In this document: one piece after another, positions 1 to 7,006 of the stretch
Numbering within the stretch: the first letter of the stretch is position 1
Layout: every line of letters begins with the position of its first letter
From: an uncultured Clostridia bacterium
GTDB lineage: Bacteria; Bacillota; Clostridia; TANB77; CAG-465
DNA: 13,239 nucleotides
Reading direction: 5' to 3'
NCBI GenBank assembly: GCA_947628575.1
Contig: CANRAK010000036.1
Span: forward strand, 1 to 13,239
Position numbers and translations under genes: made by a program
Notes under the pieces: model-generated
Told to the model about the DNA's origin: nothing
Seen by the model: the letters and a program-made list of their open reading frames with translations, nothing else
Databases searched by the model: none

Positions 1-70
1 AAAAAAATAGTGAAAAATGTAGCAATTTTTTCTTGCTAAATTCTTATGTAAAACATATATGAACATTATA

Positions 71-101
71 TAAAAATAGAGTATGACTTTTCATACTCTA
101 T
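71..101 (-). terminator. Intrinsic terminator of ychF
   Basis: Positions 76-86 (ATAGAGTATGA) pair perfectly with 91-101 (TCATACTCTAT) around a 4-base loop. Read on the minus strand, the hairpin is followed by ATTTTTATA, a usable U-tract. The ychF stop codon lies inside the stem, which is common in compact AT-rich genomes. Confidence 0.8.
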
Positions 102-1192
102 ACATTAAATCTAAATAATATTATATCTCCATCTTGTACAACGTAATCTTTTCCTTCAAGTCTTACTAATCCTTTTTCTTTAGTAGCATTCATACTACCA
201 TATTTTATTAGGTCATCATAAGATACTACTTCAGCTTTAATAAATCCTCTTTCAAAGTCTGAATGAATTTTACCTGCTGCTTGAGGAGCTTTTGTACCTT
301 TTGTTATTGTCCAAGCTCTACATTCTTGTTTTCCAGCAGTAAGATAAGATATAAGACCAAGTAGGGAATAGCTAGCTTTAATTAATTGATCTAGTCCAGA
401 TTCTTCTATACCATAATCTGCCATTAAAAGTGCTTTATCTTCATCGTCAAGTTCAGATAAATCTTCTTCTAACTTAGCACATAAAGTTATAACTTCAGCA
501 CCTTCAGCTTTAGCATATTCTTTAACTTTTTGCACATTTGGGTCATTTTCTTTATTAGCTAGTTGTGACTCAGATATGTTTGCAACATATATTACCTTTT
601 TTTCTGTTAAGAAAAACGCATCTTTAATTGTTGCTTTTTCTTCTTCTGTAAGGTCCATAGTTCTAACAGGATTTCCTGCATCTAGGTGAGCTTTTATTCT
701 ATTTAGAAGTTCAAGTTCAGCTATTGCTTTTTTATCTCCAGACTTAGTCATTTTTGCAACTCTATCAATTCTTTTAACTATAGTTTCAGTATCTGCATAT
801 ACCAATTCTAAAGATATAGTTTCAATATCACTAATAGGGTCTATTTTACCATCTACATGAACTATGTTATCATCTTCAAAGCATCTAACAACATGAGCTA
901 TTGCATCAGTTTCACGAATGTGAGATAAAAACTTATTTCCTAAACCTTCACCTCTAGAAGCTCCTTTTACAAGCCCTGCAATATCTACAAATTCAATAGT
1001 TGCATAAGTAGATTTATCTGTTTCATACATTTTAGATAATACATCTATTCTTTTATCTGGAACACAAACCATACCAATATTAGGTTCTATAGTACAGAAT
1101 GGATAATTAGCACTTTCAGCGCCTGCTTTAGTTATAGCGTTAAATAGTGTAGATTTTCCAACGTTAGGTAATCCAACAATTCCTATTTTCAT
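98..1192 (-). CDS. ychF: Redox-regulated ATPase YchF (OLA1 family)
   Basis: This 364-residue protein is full length for YchF/OLA1, a cytoplasmic P-loop NTPase of the TRAFAC class that binds ribosomes and prefers ATP over GTP. The P-loop GLPNVGKST is at residues 7-15. The switch II segment DIAGLVKGASRGEGLGN is at 70-86. The usual NKxD specificity motif is replaced by NISE at 205-208, the NxxE signature of this ATP-preferring family. A helical coiled-coil insertion spans about 129-170, and the C-terminal TGS domain fills roughly the last 80 residues. The ATG start follows an AAGGAT Shine-Dalgarno with 8 nt spacing. It has its own promoter and terminator, so it is probably monocistronic, and it diverges from the gene at 1300. 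Confidence 0.97.
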   Translation of the reverse strand: MKIGIVGLPNVGKSTLFNAITKAGAESANYPFCTIEPNIGMVCVPDKRIDVLSKMYETDKSTYATIEFVDIAGLVKGASRGEGLGNKFLSHIRETDAIAHVVRCFEDDNIVHVDGKIDPISDIETISLELVYADTETIVKRIDRVAKMTKSGDKKAIAELELLNRIKAHLDAGNPVRTMDLTEEEKATIKDAFFLTEKKVIYVANISESQLANKENDPNVQKVKEYAKAEGAEVITLCAKLEEDLSELDDEDKALLMADYGIEESGLDQLIKASYSLLGLISYLTAGKQECRAWTITKGTKAPQAAGKIHSDFERGFIKAEVVSYDDLIKYGSMNATKEKGLVRLEGKDYVVQDGDIILFRFNV

Positions 1193-1219
1193 TTAAACAC
1201 ATCCTTTTTTACAACTAAT

Positions 1220-1247
1220 ATTATATCAAAGATAAAATAGTTGTCAA
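1220..1247 (-). promoter_or_regulatory. Promoter of ychF
   Basis: On the minus strand, TTGACA (1247-1242) and TATAAT (1225-1220) are separated by 16 bp. Both hexamers are perfect vegetative (sigma-A type) consensus. The -35 box lies about 6 bp from the -35 box of the divergent gene at 1300, so the two promoters are nearly back to back. Confidence 0.8.
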
Positions 1248-1252
1248 GAATA

Positions 1253-1281
1253 TTAACAAAAACTTACGATTAACATAAAAT
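1253..1281 (+). promoter_or_regulatory. Promoter of the amidase-like gene
   Basis: TTAACA (1253-1258) and TAAAAT (1276-1281) have a 17-bp spacer. Transcription would start near 1288, giving a very short leader that begins almost at the GGTGAT ribosome binding sequence (1289-1294). Confidence 0.6.
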
Positions 1282-1299
1282 ATAGTGTGGTGATAAAAA

Positions 1300-1776
1300 A
1301 TGGAAATAAAGAAATATTATTTGACAAAAAGTGATAATACAAGAAGAATGGAGAAAATGGAAAATGCTGAGTACATAGTTGTAACTTCTTCAAGATATAA
1401 AGGCTTTAGTTCATTAAAAAATAGAAATATTATTGAAAAAATAAAGTACAAAGAAGATAGAGAGTTTTCATGTCATTATATAATAGATTGTAAAGGAAAT
1501 ATACTAAATATAATACCAGATAATGAAAAAGCTATTTGTACTCATAATACATATATAGATGATAGAAGTATAAGTATTATGCTTTCTTTAAATAGTGATG
1601 GTGATTATTCAAAAGAGGAAATAAAGAGCTTAGAAAAATTAATACATAAGTTAATGAAAAAGTATAATATATTAAATAGTAATGTTATTAGAGAATATGA
1701 TGTTAATTTATCTAGAAGACCTATAAAATTTACAGATGAAAGCATATTATTATATGAAATAGTAAATAAGAAATAA
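1300..1776 (+). CDS. Amidase_2/PGRP-fold protein lacking zinc ligands
   Basis: This 158-residue protein has no signal peptide or membrane segment. The pattern matches the N-acetylmuramoyl-L-alanine amidase (Amidase_2/PGRP) fold. EYIVVTSS (24-31) aligns with the core strand that normally reads IVIHHT. FSCHYIIDCKGNILNIIPD (56-74) is the typical HYIID..G.I..LVPD block. ISIMLSLNSDGDYSKEEIKSLEKLI (91-115) matches the SIGIEL..ft.eQ..al..LI helix, and VIREYDV (129-135) sits where VIGHRDV is expected. The three positions that bind zinc in active members appear as T29, E132 and a non-Cys/Asp residue in RRPIKF (139-144), so amidase activity is unlikely. A peptidoglycan-fragment binding or sensing role is possible but inferred. 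Start is the ATG after GGTGAT with 5 nt spacing. It diverges from ychF and converges on murC. Confidence 0.7.
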   Translation: MEIKKYYLTKSDNTRRMEKMENAEYIVVTSSRYKGFSSLKNRNIIEKIKYKEDREFSCHYIIDCKGNILNIIPDNEKAICTHNTYIDDRSISIMLSLNSDGDYSKEEIKSLEKLIHKLMKKYNILNSNVIREYDVNLSRRPIKFTDESILLYEIVNKK

Positions 1777-1801
1777 AAAAGAGGATATTTTTGTATCCTC
1801 T
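1771..1801 (-). terminator. Terminator of murC
   Basis: AGAGGATA (1780-1787) pairs with TATCCTCT (1794-1801) around a TTTTTG loop. Read on the minus strand the hairpin is followed by a T-rich tail from 1779 down to 1771. On the plus strand the tail is only AATAAATTA, so termination is mainly for murC, with perhaps weak use by the convergent gene. Confidence 0.7.
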
Positions 1802-1807
1802 AATAAA

Positions 1808-3247
1808 TTATTTCTTATTATTTTCTTTTTCATTTATATCTTCAAAATAATCTGCTAAATGAGTAATATTTCCAGCTCCTATTGAAAGTACTATATCACC
1901 AGGCTCCATAATTTCTTTTATTTTTTCAGCTATATCATTTAGAGTAGGTGTATATATTGCTTTTTTACCGTTTTTATTAATAAGCTCTGCAACATCTTTT
2001 GAAGAAATTGTACCATCATCTATTTCTCTAGCAGCATAAATATCCATTAACAATACAACATCTGCATCAGAAAATGCGTTTGAAAAATCTGCTAATAATT
2101 CTTTTGTTCTAGAGAATGTATGAGGTTGAAATGCAGCTATTATTTTATTATGCTCTTTTTGTTTAGCAGCAGCAAGAGTTGCTTTTATTTCAGTTGGATG
2201 ATGAGCATAGTCATCATAAAGCTCTACATTAGGTGCAATTGTTTTTTTATATTCAAATCTTCTTTTTGCTCCACAGAATTTACTTAAACTTTTTTTCATA
2301 TCTTCAAAACTTATTCCATAAGCTTGACAAGTTGTAATAGCAGCAAGTGCATCATATACATTATGAATTCCTGGCACTGTTAGATAGAAATTATATGTTT
2401 TACCATTTCTAGGGTCAGTAACATCAAAAGAATAAAATCCTTTAATATTACAACTAAAGTTTTTAGCATAAATATACGCATCTGGGTCACTTAAAGAGAA
2501 CTTGAATATTCTTACATTTTTCTTTTGAAGTTCATCTTTTATTTCATACAACACTTCCATACAATGTGTATCATCTTGGTTTATAATTAAAACACCATTT
2601 TCAGGTAACATTAATATAAACTTTTTAAATGATTTTTTAATATCTTCAATGTCTGAAAAATAGTCTAAGTGTTCAGCTTCTATATTAAGAACAGTTGCAC
2701 AGTGGTGTGGGAAGTTTAGAAAACTATCAACATATTCACAAGCTTCTAATATAAAATAATCTGAATTTCCAAGTCTATAATTAGAATTATTTAATTTTTC
2801 GTATTTAGAACCTACTTGAACGTTTGGATCCATATTTGCATCAATAAAAATTGAAGATACCATAGATGTAGTTGTAGTTTTCCCATGTGTTCCACAAACA
2901 CATATAGGTGTTTTATAACTAGTTAAAAGTAGTCCTAAAAATTTAGCTCTTTCATAAGTAGGAATACCTAAACTTTTTGCTCTAACAAATTCAGGGTCGT
3001 GCTGATTAATAGCAGATGTATATACAACAACATCTGCATCTTTAACTAAGTCTGCATTTGAACCAATATAAACAGGTATACCATTTTTTTCTAGTATATC
3101 AATCATATCACCATAATTTTTATCTGAACCTCTAACGTCAAATCCATCTTTTTTTAATATTAAAGCTATTCCACTCATACTAACTCCACCGATACCAATC
3201 ATGTGTATTTTGTGTATGTTTTTTAAAGCTTTAAACTCTTTATTCAT
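1808..3247 (-). CDS. murC: UDP-N-acetylmuramate--L-alanine ligase
   Basis: MurC catalyses the ATP-dependent addition of L-alanine to UDP-MurNAc, the first peptide-forming step of cytoplasmic peptidoglycan precursor synthesis. The 479-residue length is normal. The N-terminal UDP-binding Rossmann motif GIGGVSMSGIA is at 18-28. The Mur ligase P-loop GTHGKTTTT is at 119-127. The central block LEACEYVDSFLNFPHH and the C-terminal DDYAHHPTEI motif are characteristic of MurC rather than MurD, MurE or MurF. The ATG follows an AAAGGAT Shine-Dalgarno with about 11 nt spacing. It is a single-gene unit with its own promoter and terminator, flanked by a degenerate amidase-fold gene downstream and a TPR membrane protein upstream in divergent orientation. 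Confidence 0.98.
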   Translation of the reverse strand: MNKEFKALKNIHKIHMIGIGGVSMSGIALILKKDGFDVRGSDKNYGDMIDILEKNGIPVYIGSNADLVKDADVVVYTSAINQHDPEFVRAKSLGIPTYERAKFLGLLLTSYKTPICVCGTHGKTTTTSMVSSIFIDANMDPNVQVGSKYEKLNNSNYRLGNSDYFILEACEYVDSFLNFPHHCATVLNIEAEHLDYFSDIEDIKKSFKKFILMLPENGVLIINQDDTHCMEVLYEIKDELQKKNVRIFKFSLSDPDAYIYAKNFSCNIKGFYSFDVTDPRNGKTYNFYLTVPGIHNVYDALAAITTCQAYGISFEDMKKSLSKFCGAKRRFEYKKTIAPNVELYDDYAHHPTEIKATLAAAKQKEHNKIIAAFQPHTFSRTKELLADFSNAFSDADVVLLMDIYAAREIDDGTISSKDVAELINKNGKKAIYTPTLNDIAEKIKEIMEPGDIVLSIGAGNITHLADYFEDINEKENNKK

Positions 3248-3277
3248 TAAAAGTCACATCCTTTTTTTACAATGATT

Positions 3278-3306
3278 ATTATACATTATTATGTTTGATT
3301 AGTCAA
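3278..3306 (-). promoter_or_regulatory. Promoter of murC
   Basis: On the minus strand, TTGACT (3306-3301) and TATAAT (3283-3278) are separated by exactly 17 bp, about 30 bp upstream of the start codon. This is a near-consensus vegetative promoter. Confidence 0.8.
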
Positions 3307-3344
3307 TGAAGTACAAAAAATTAGATATAATATGTATTATAAGC

Positions 3345-3373
3345 TTGAAAGTTGACAAAAAATGTTATATAAT
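3345..3373 (+). promoter_or_regulatory. Promoter of the TPR protein gene
   Basis: TTGAAA (3345-3350) and TATAAT (3368-3373) have a 17-bp spacer. The predicted transcript begins near 3380, which excludes the upstream in-frame ATG at 3362 as start and supports the one at 3395. A nearby TTGACA (3352-3357) is only 10 bp from the -10 box and was not used. Confidence 0.7.
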
Positions 3374-3394
3374 ACCTTTGCGGAGGATAGGCAA

Positions 3395-4621
3395 ATGATA
3401 ATTGATAAAATAATAGTAATAATCGTAGCTGTAATTTTAATAACATATTTATCAATCAATTATGTTAAAAAATATGCGCCAGGTAATTTAATTTTAATAT
3501 CTATATTAGCATTTTGTTTAGGTGTATACTTACCAATAGCATTATTTGATGTTACTTTAAGACTTAGATATCAAATACCGCTTGGAATAGGTATATTTAT
3601 ATTACCATGTGTATTTGCCTTTTTACAATATAATAATATTAATTTTACTAAGAAATTATTATATAAAAGGGCAGAAAAATATTATTTAAGTCAAAAATAT
3701 ACAAAATGTATAATGACAATACAGAAAATAATGGTAGCACATGGAAGAAAATGTGATGCGTTATTTTTACTTGCAAAATGTTATTATGAATTAAAAGAAT
3801 ATACAAATGCTAAGGAAATTTTGTATGAAGTTATAGATAAAAATGAAAATAGTTATGAAGCATATTTTAAATTAGGCAATATTTTAGAAAATGAAGATGA
3901 TATTGATTCTGCTATAGATATGTATCAAAAATGTTTAGATATTGAACCTACATTTTATGATGCGTATGAAGCAATGGGAATATTACTTGCAAATAAGGGA
4001 GAGTATGAAGAAGCTGAAGAATTATATAAAAGAGCAATTGAGTATCATTCACAATCTTATGAGCTAATATATAATCTTGCAATGATTCAACTTGAACTTG
4101 GTAAAACTGATGAGGCAGAAAAGAATCTAGAATTTGCACTTGTTATTAATCCGAATATAAATGAGGCTATATATAGCTTAGGTAATATTAAACTTTTAAA
4201 AGGTGACTATAATGATGCTTTAAATCTTTATAGTGAAATAATTAAGAGTGAAAATTATGGACTTAAAGCATATTATAAGATAGCAATAATATATGTTACT
4301 AAAAATGAATTTGATAAAGCTATGAGTGTAATAGAGTATATAATAAATGAAGATAGTAGTTATATAGACTTAATTGAAAATGAGTTTGTATTTAGTGCTA
4401 TGCGTTCAAGAATAGATAATCTTCTTAATGAAAATAAATTAAAGCAGGAGAAAATTGAAAGTCAAGAAAGAGAAAATATCGAAGAAATAAAAAATACTAG
4501 AAAAAATTGGTTTGGAAGACAGAAAAATACAGAAGAAGTAAGTGAAACTAATGAGAATAGTATACTATATAATGATATTGATATGACAAGAACTGGCTTT
4601 AGAAACGAGGAAGAAAATTAG
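3395..4621 (+). CDS. Membrane-anchored TPR-repeat protein
   Basis: This 408-residue protein begins with three hydrophobic segments (about residues 3-23, 26-48 and 55-76) separated by short basic turns. A long soluble region of roughly seven tetratricopeptide repeats follows (about 84-330). They show the usual alternation of W/Y/L-x-x-G/A-x-x-Y and A-x-x-x-Y/F-x-x-A positions, for example AYEAMGILLANKGEYEEAEELYKRA, given here only as its conserved pattern. The tail is highly charged, low in complexity and probably disordered. TPR arrays bind protein partners, so this is likely a cytoplasmic scaffold at the membrane. The start follows GGAGGAT with 8 nt spacing and lies downstream of the promoter. 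It diverges from murC, a hint but not proof of an envelope role. No specific family name is recognised. Confidence 0.85.
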   Translation: MIIDKIIVIIVAVILITYLSINYVKKYAPGNLILISILAFCLGVYLPIALFDVTLRLRYQIPLGIGIFILPCVFAFLQYNNINFTKKLLYKRAEKYYLSQKYTKCIMTIQKIMVAHGRKCDALFLLAKCYYELKEYTNAKEILYEVIDKNENSYEAYFKLGNILENEDDIDSAIDMYQKCLDIEPTFYDAYEAMGILLANKGEYEEAEELYKRAIEYHSQSYELIYNLAMIQLELGKTDEAEKNLEFALVINPNINEAIYSLGNIKLLKGDYNDALNLYSEIIKSENYGLKAYYKIAIIYVTKNEFDKAMSVIEYIINEDSSYIDLIENEFVFSAMRSRIDNLLNENKLKQEKIESQERENIEEIKNTRKNWFGRQKNTEEVSETNENSILYNDIDMTRTGFRNEEEN

Positions 4622-4632
4622 TATAAAAAATC

Positions 4633-4661
4633 TTGCAATATAAATATAAATATTGTATAAT
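4633..4661 (+). promoter_or_regulatory. Promoter of tRNA-Leu
   Basis: TTGCAA (4633-4638) and TATAAT (4656-4661) are separated by 17 bp, and the tRNA 5' end is at 4698. A weak inverted repeat, CAATAT...ATATTG, overlaps the same stretch and may serve as a poor terminator for the preceding gene. Confidence 0.6.
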
Positions 4662-4697
4662 AAAGAGGCAAATAGAAATGTTTGTTTCTTTATTTTT

Positions 4698-4783
4698 GGC
4701 GCTGTGCTGGAACTGGCAGACAGGGAGGTCTCAAAAACCTTTGCTTTTATAGCGTGTGGGTTCGAGCCCCACCAGCGCTACCA
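4698..4783 (+). tRNA. tRNA-Leu(CAA)
   Basis: A complete class II cloverleaf. The acceptor stem is GGCGCTG (4698-4704) with CAGCGCT (4773-4779), the first pair being a G-U wobble. The anticodon stem is GAGGT/ACCTT around loop CTCAAAA, so the anticodon is CAA (4732-4734), reading UUG. It has a long variable arm (GCT...AGC), a T-arm GTGGG-TTCGAGC-CCCAC, a leucine-type discriminator A and a genomically encoded CCA. The D-arm carries the expected GGCAGAC. Confidence 0.95.
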
Positions 4784-4796
4784 TTATAACTTTGGG

Positions 4797-4836
4797 GCTT
4801 GAAATAAAATATTATTTCAAGCTATTTTAAAGTTTT
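4797..4836 (+). terminator. Terminator after tRNA-Leu
   Basis: GCTTGAAATAA (4797-4807) pairs perfectly with TTATTTCAAGC (4812-4822) around the loop AATA. The tail is TATTTTAAAGTTTT. It sits 14 nt after the tRNA CCA. No strong promoter is visible between it and the Nudix gene, so partial read-through may supply that gene. Confidence 0.75.
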
Positions 4837-4847
4837 GGAGGTAGTAT

Positions 4848-5264
4848 ATGAAGAAATTAAATGTAATAATAGTATATAATAATGATGAAAGTAAAATATT
4901 AATGTGCCATAGAAAAAAAGAGCCATATAAAGGGCTATATAATCTAGTTGGTGGGAAAGTTGAAGATAATGAAACATACATATCTGCTGCATATAGAGAG
5001 CTAAATGAAGAAACAGGAATAACATCTGATGATATAAAGCTTGTACATTTAATGGATATTAGTTATACTATTAGTGACATGGAATTACAAGTATATGCAG
5101 GAAAATTAAATAAAGAAGTTGAAGTCGTAGACGAAGTGAATAAACTATATTGGTTTGATTCAAATGATAATTTCTTTGATAGCAGTAGATTTGCAGGAGA
5201 AGGAAACATAGGTCACATGTTAGAACAAGTTAAATTAAATAAAGATAAAATACTTAATATTTAA
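4848..5264 (+). CDS. Nudix hydrolase (MutT-like)
   Basis: This 138-residue single-domain cytoplasmic enzyme carries a perfect Nudix box GX5EX7REUXEEXGU. It runs from G36 through E42 and R50-E51-L52 to E54-E55, G57 and I58, and supplies the Mg2+-binding glutamates. Family members hydrolyse nucleoside diphosphates linked to another moiety. The N-terminal strand pattern (LNVIIVYN..ESKILMCHRKKEPYKGLYNLVGG, quoted only as a pattern) resembles 8-oxo-dGTP diphosphatases of the MutT type. The substrate cannot be fixed from sequence. The ATG follows GGAGG with 6 nt spacing. The YitT-family gene begins 18 nt after its stop, so the two are probably co-transcribed. A DNA glycosylase for the same lesion (ogg) lies further on at 10582, in a separate unit. 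Confidence 0.9.
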   Translation: MKKLNVIIVYNNDESKILMCHRKKEPYKGLYNLVGGKVEDNETYISAAYRELNEETGITSDDIKLVHLMDISYTISDMELQVYAGKLNKEVEVVDEVNKLYWFDSNDNFFDSSRFAGEGNIGHMLEQVKLNKDKILNI

Positions 5265-5282
5265 TATTATTTGGAGGTTGGA

Positions 5283-6134
5283 ATGAAAAAGAATTTTTTA
5301 AAAAATCTTATGTCATATTTACTAATAGTCGTTGGTTGTGCACTTGCAGCATTTTCAATAGGTGCTATTCTTATACCTAATCTAATACTTGATGGTGGAA
5401 TAAATGGTATTTCAATTATGCTAGGACAAGTAACTAAAATTGCAACTAGTGTATTTATTATATTATTAAACATACCTTTTTTATTACTAGGATATAAAAC
5501 ATTAGGAAAGAAGTTTGTAATAAAGTCTTTATTTGCAATGCTAGTATTTTCTGGAATATTGTATTTTACTGAACCATTAGATCTTCATATATCAGATAAA
5601 TTACTTGCTACAATTTATGGTGGACTAATACTAGGATGTGGAGTTGGTCTTGTTATACGATATGGTGGATGTTTAGATGGAACAGAAATAGCAGCTATTA
5701 TAATTAGTAAAATGACAAGCTTTTCAGTAGGTCAAATTGTATTAATATGCAATGTATTTATATATGGGACAGCAGGATTTTTATTTGGATTTGATAGAGC
5801 ATTATACTCACTTCTTACATATTTCATTACATTTAAAGTAATAGATTATGTTTCAGAAGGATTAGAGCAGGGAAAAGCAGCACTTATTATTACAAACCAA
5901 AGTGCAAAGATAGCGCAAGATATATATGAAAAATTAGGAAGAACAGTTACATCATTTGAAGGAAAAGGTATGATAAATGGTGAAACAATGATATTATACT
6001 GTGTTATTACTAGACTTGAACTTACAGAGCTAAGAAATATAGTTAATGCAGATGATGTGCAAGCCTTTGTTACTATAACAGATGTATCAGAGATTCTTGG
6101 ATCACATATTAAAAAGAAACCAGAGATAGGGTAG
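5283..6134 (+). CDS. YitT family membrane protein (DUF2179)
   Basis: This 283-residue polytopic membrane protein has five to six hydrophobic segments in its first 190 residues. A soluble C-terminal DUF2179 domain of about 80 residues follows (GKAALIITNQSAKIAQDIYEKLGR onward, ending in the ADDVQAFVTITDVSEILG motif). Family hallmarks are visible: IPNLILDGGINGISIM near the N-terminus and RYGGCLDGTEIAAIIISK in the middle. Such proteins are thought to transport small molecules, with the DUF2179 domain sensing or gating, but the substrate is not known. The start is the ATG following GGAGG with 5 nt spacing; an upstream in-frame TTG at 5271 is rejected because it overlaps that Shine-Dalgarno. It is second in an operon with the Nudix gene and ends in a strong terminator. 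Confidence 0.92.
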   Translation: MKKNFLKNLMSYLLIVVGCALAAFSIGAILIPNLILDGGINGISIMLGQVTKIATSVFIILLNIPFLLLGYKTLGKKFVIKSLFAMLVFSGILYFTEPLDLHISDKLLATIYGGLILGCGVGLVIRYGGCLDGTEIAAIIISKMTSFSVGQIVLICNVFIYGTAGFLFGFDRALYSLLTYFITFKVIDYVSEGLEQGKAALIITNQSAKIAQDIYEKLGRTVTSFEGKGMINGETMILYCVITRLELTELRNIVNADDVQAFVTITDVSEILGSHIKKKPEIG

Positions 6135-6154
6135 AAATACCCTATATTTTTTTC
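6126..6154 (+). terminator. Terminator of the Nudix-YitT operon
   Basis: ATAGGGTA (6126-6133) and TACCCTAT (6138-6145) form a perfect stem closed by a stable GAAA tetraloop. The tail ATTTTTTTC follows at 6146-6154. The YitT stop codon is embedded in the left arm. Confidence 0.9.
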
Positions 6155-6263
6155 AAAATTTTATCTAAATGTATATACATACTAAATGTAAATTATAACG
6201 TATTAATAGTAAACATAAAGAATAAACGCAAACAAAAACTTGAAAAAAATAATAAAAAAAGTA

Positions 6264-6292
6264 TTGACAAAATGCCAATTCGTTATTATAAT
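6264..6292 (+). promoter_or_regulatory. Promoter of tRNA-Gly
   Basis: Perfect consensus hexamers TTGACA (6264-6269) and TATAAT (6287-6292) with a 17-bp spacer, placed 18 bp before the tRNA. The upstream 6155-6263 is AT-rich, with A-tracts that could act as an UP element, and holds no gene that I can see. Confidence 0.85.
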
Positions 6293-6310
6293 AATAAATG
6301 TAAGTTGATT

Positions 6311-6384
6311 GCGGGTGTAGTTCAATGGTAGAACGTCAGCCTTCCAAGCTGAATACGTGAGTCCGATTCTCATCACCCGCTCCA
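6311..6384 (+). tRNA. tRNA-Gly(UCC), with C55 in the T-loop
   Basis: The cloverleaf is complete: acceptor GCGGGTG/CACCCGC, D-arm with GG in AATGGTA, anticodon stem TCAGC/GCTGA around CTTCCAA (anticodon TCC), a 4-nt variable loop, T-stem GTGAG/CTCAT, discriminator T and encoded CCA. The T-loop reads TCCGATT (6362-6368) instead of the near-universal TTCGATT, so residue 55 (6363) is C where tRNAs normally carry U modified to pseudouridine. The tRNA is otherwise a normal glycine acceptor with its own promoter and terminator. Confidence 0.95.
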
Positions 6385-6394
6385 ATTTTTTTAG

Positions 6395-6420
6395 TCGAAC
6401 TTTTTAGTTCGATTTTTTTT
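6395..6420 (+). terminator. Terminator after tRNA-Gly
   Basis: TCGAACT (6395-6401) pairs with AGTTCGA (6406-6412) around TTTT and is followed by eight T residues (6413-6420). It is a textbook intrinsic terminator. Confidence 0.9.
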
Positions 6421-6457
6421 GTCTATGAGTAGCTAATTCATTTAAGATATTAACAAA

Positions 6458-6486
6458 TTACTAGATAAACGAATAGTATATATTAT
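6458..6486 (+). promoter_or_regulatory. Possible promoter of the TasA-like operon
   Basis: TTACTA (6458-6463) and TATTAT (6481-6486) are 17 bp apart, about 25 bp upstream of the start codon. Both boxes deviate from consensus, so this is a weaker prediction than the tRNA and murC promoters. The strong terminator just upstream means a promoter is needed here. Confidence 0.4.
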
Positions 6487-6510
6487 GTTTTTCATAGTGA
6501 GGTGTTAAAA

Positions 6511-7005
6511 GTGAAGACTAGTAAAAACATAATAGGAGCGTTACTAATTGTAATTATAGTAATGTCAGTTGGCTATTCTACATTCGCTACACAACTTACA
6601 ATAAATGGAACAGCAAAAATAGTTGGCCAATGGGATGTTAGGATAACTAATGTTGAGGCAATAAATGTTAGTGAAGGTTGTGATTCTGGTGTTCCTGAAT
6701 ATACAGATACCACAGTAGCATTTGATTCTAAACTTTTAAAGCCTGGAGATTTTATTACCTATGAAATAACAATACGAAATGATGGAAATATTGATGCACT
6801 TTTAGATAATATAGTATTTACTTCAGATGAAAAAAATGGTTCGCCTGCTATATCATTTAAGACATCAGAATTAGATAGCTATTTAGAGGCAGGACAAGAA
6901 GCTAAACTTAAACTTAGTGTTTTTTATGATGAAAAAACAGTTGAAGAACCTGAAGTAAAAGAAAAAAACATAATGGGCATAATAGAATATGTACAGGAAA
7001 GATAA
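6511..7005 (+). CDS. TasA/camelysin-like secreted protein
   Basis: This 164-residue protein has an N-terminal signal sequence of the SipW-cognate kind. KTSKN is followed by a hydrophobic stretch (about residues 7-20) and GYSTFATQL, with likely cleavage after the alanine. The mature part is beta-rich (KIVGQWDVRITNVEAI; LLKPGDFITYEITIRNDGNIDALLDNIVF) and resembles the TasA/camelysin-type fold, in which secreted subunits can form surface fibres or matrix. Placement beside a SipW-type signal peptidase supports this. The start is GTG 6511, 6 nt after GAGGTG; the in-frame GTG at 6502 overlaps that Shine-Dalgarno and is rejected. No cysteine pair or sortase motif is seen, although one cysteine occurs in EGCDSG. 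A hairpin follows the stop before the peptidase gene. Confidence 0.72.
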   Translation: MKTSKNIIGALLIVIIVMSVGYSTFATQLTINGTAKIVGQWDVRITNVEAINVSEGCDSGVPEYTDTTVAFDSKLLKPGDFITYEITIRNDGNIDALLDNIVFTSDEKNGSPAISFKTSELDSYLEAGQEAKLKLSVFYDEKTVEEPEVKEKNIMGIIEYVQER

Positions 7006-7006
7006 A

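Noticed and set aside
20..38. Small hairpin TAGCAA-TTTTTTC-TTGCTA near the window start
   Set aside because: Only a 6-bp stem. It may be the end of a minus-strand terminator for something, but the neighbouring gene is outside the window and the ychF terminator at 76-101 already explains this end.
3362..3394. Upstream in-frame ATG of the TPR gene
   Set aside because: It lies before the -10 box and has no Shine-Dalgarno; ATG 3395 follows GGAGGAT.
3948..4139. Minus-strand open frame inside the TPR gene
   Set aside because: Shadow of a well-supported coding region, with no Shine-Dalgarno or family similarity. The same applies to minus-strand frames at 4822-5025, 5267-5473, 7874-8128, 8948-9151, 10772-10954, 11480-11794 and 12050-12289; the last covers rpmG.
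6169..6180. Perfect 12-bp palindrome ATGTATATACAT
   Set aside because: Such palindromes are expected by chance in sequence this AT-rich, and it is not placed at a promoter.
6203..6385. Minus-strand open frame across the tRNA-Gly gene
   Set aside because: It overlaps a complete tRNA and its promoter, is hydrophobic by composition only, and has no plausible ribosome binding site.
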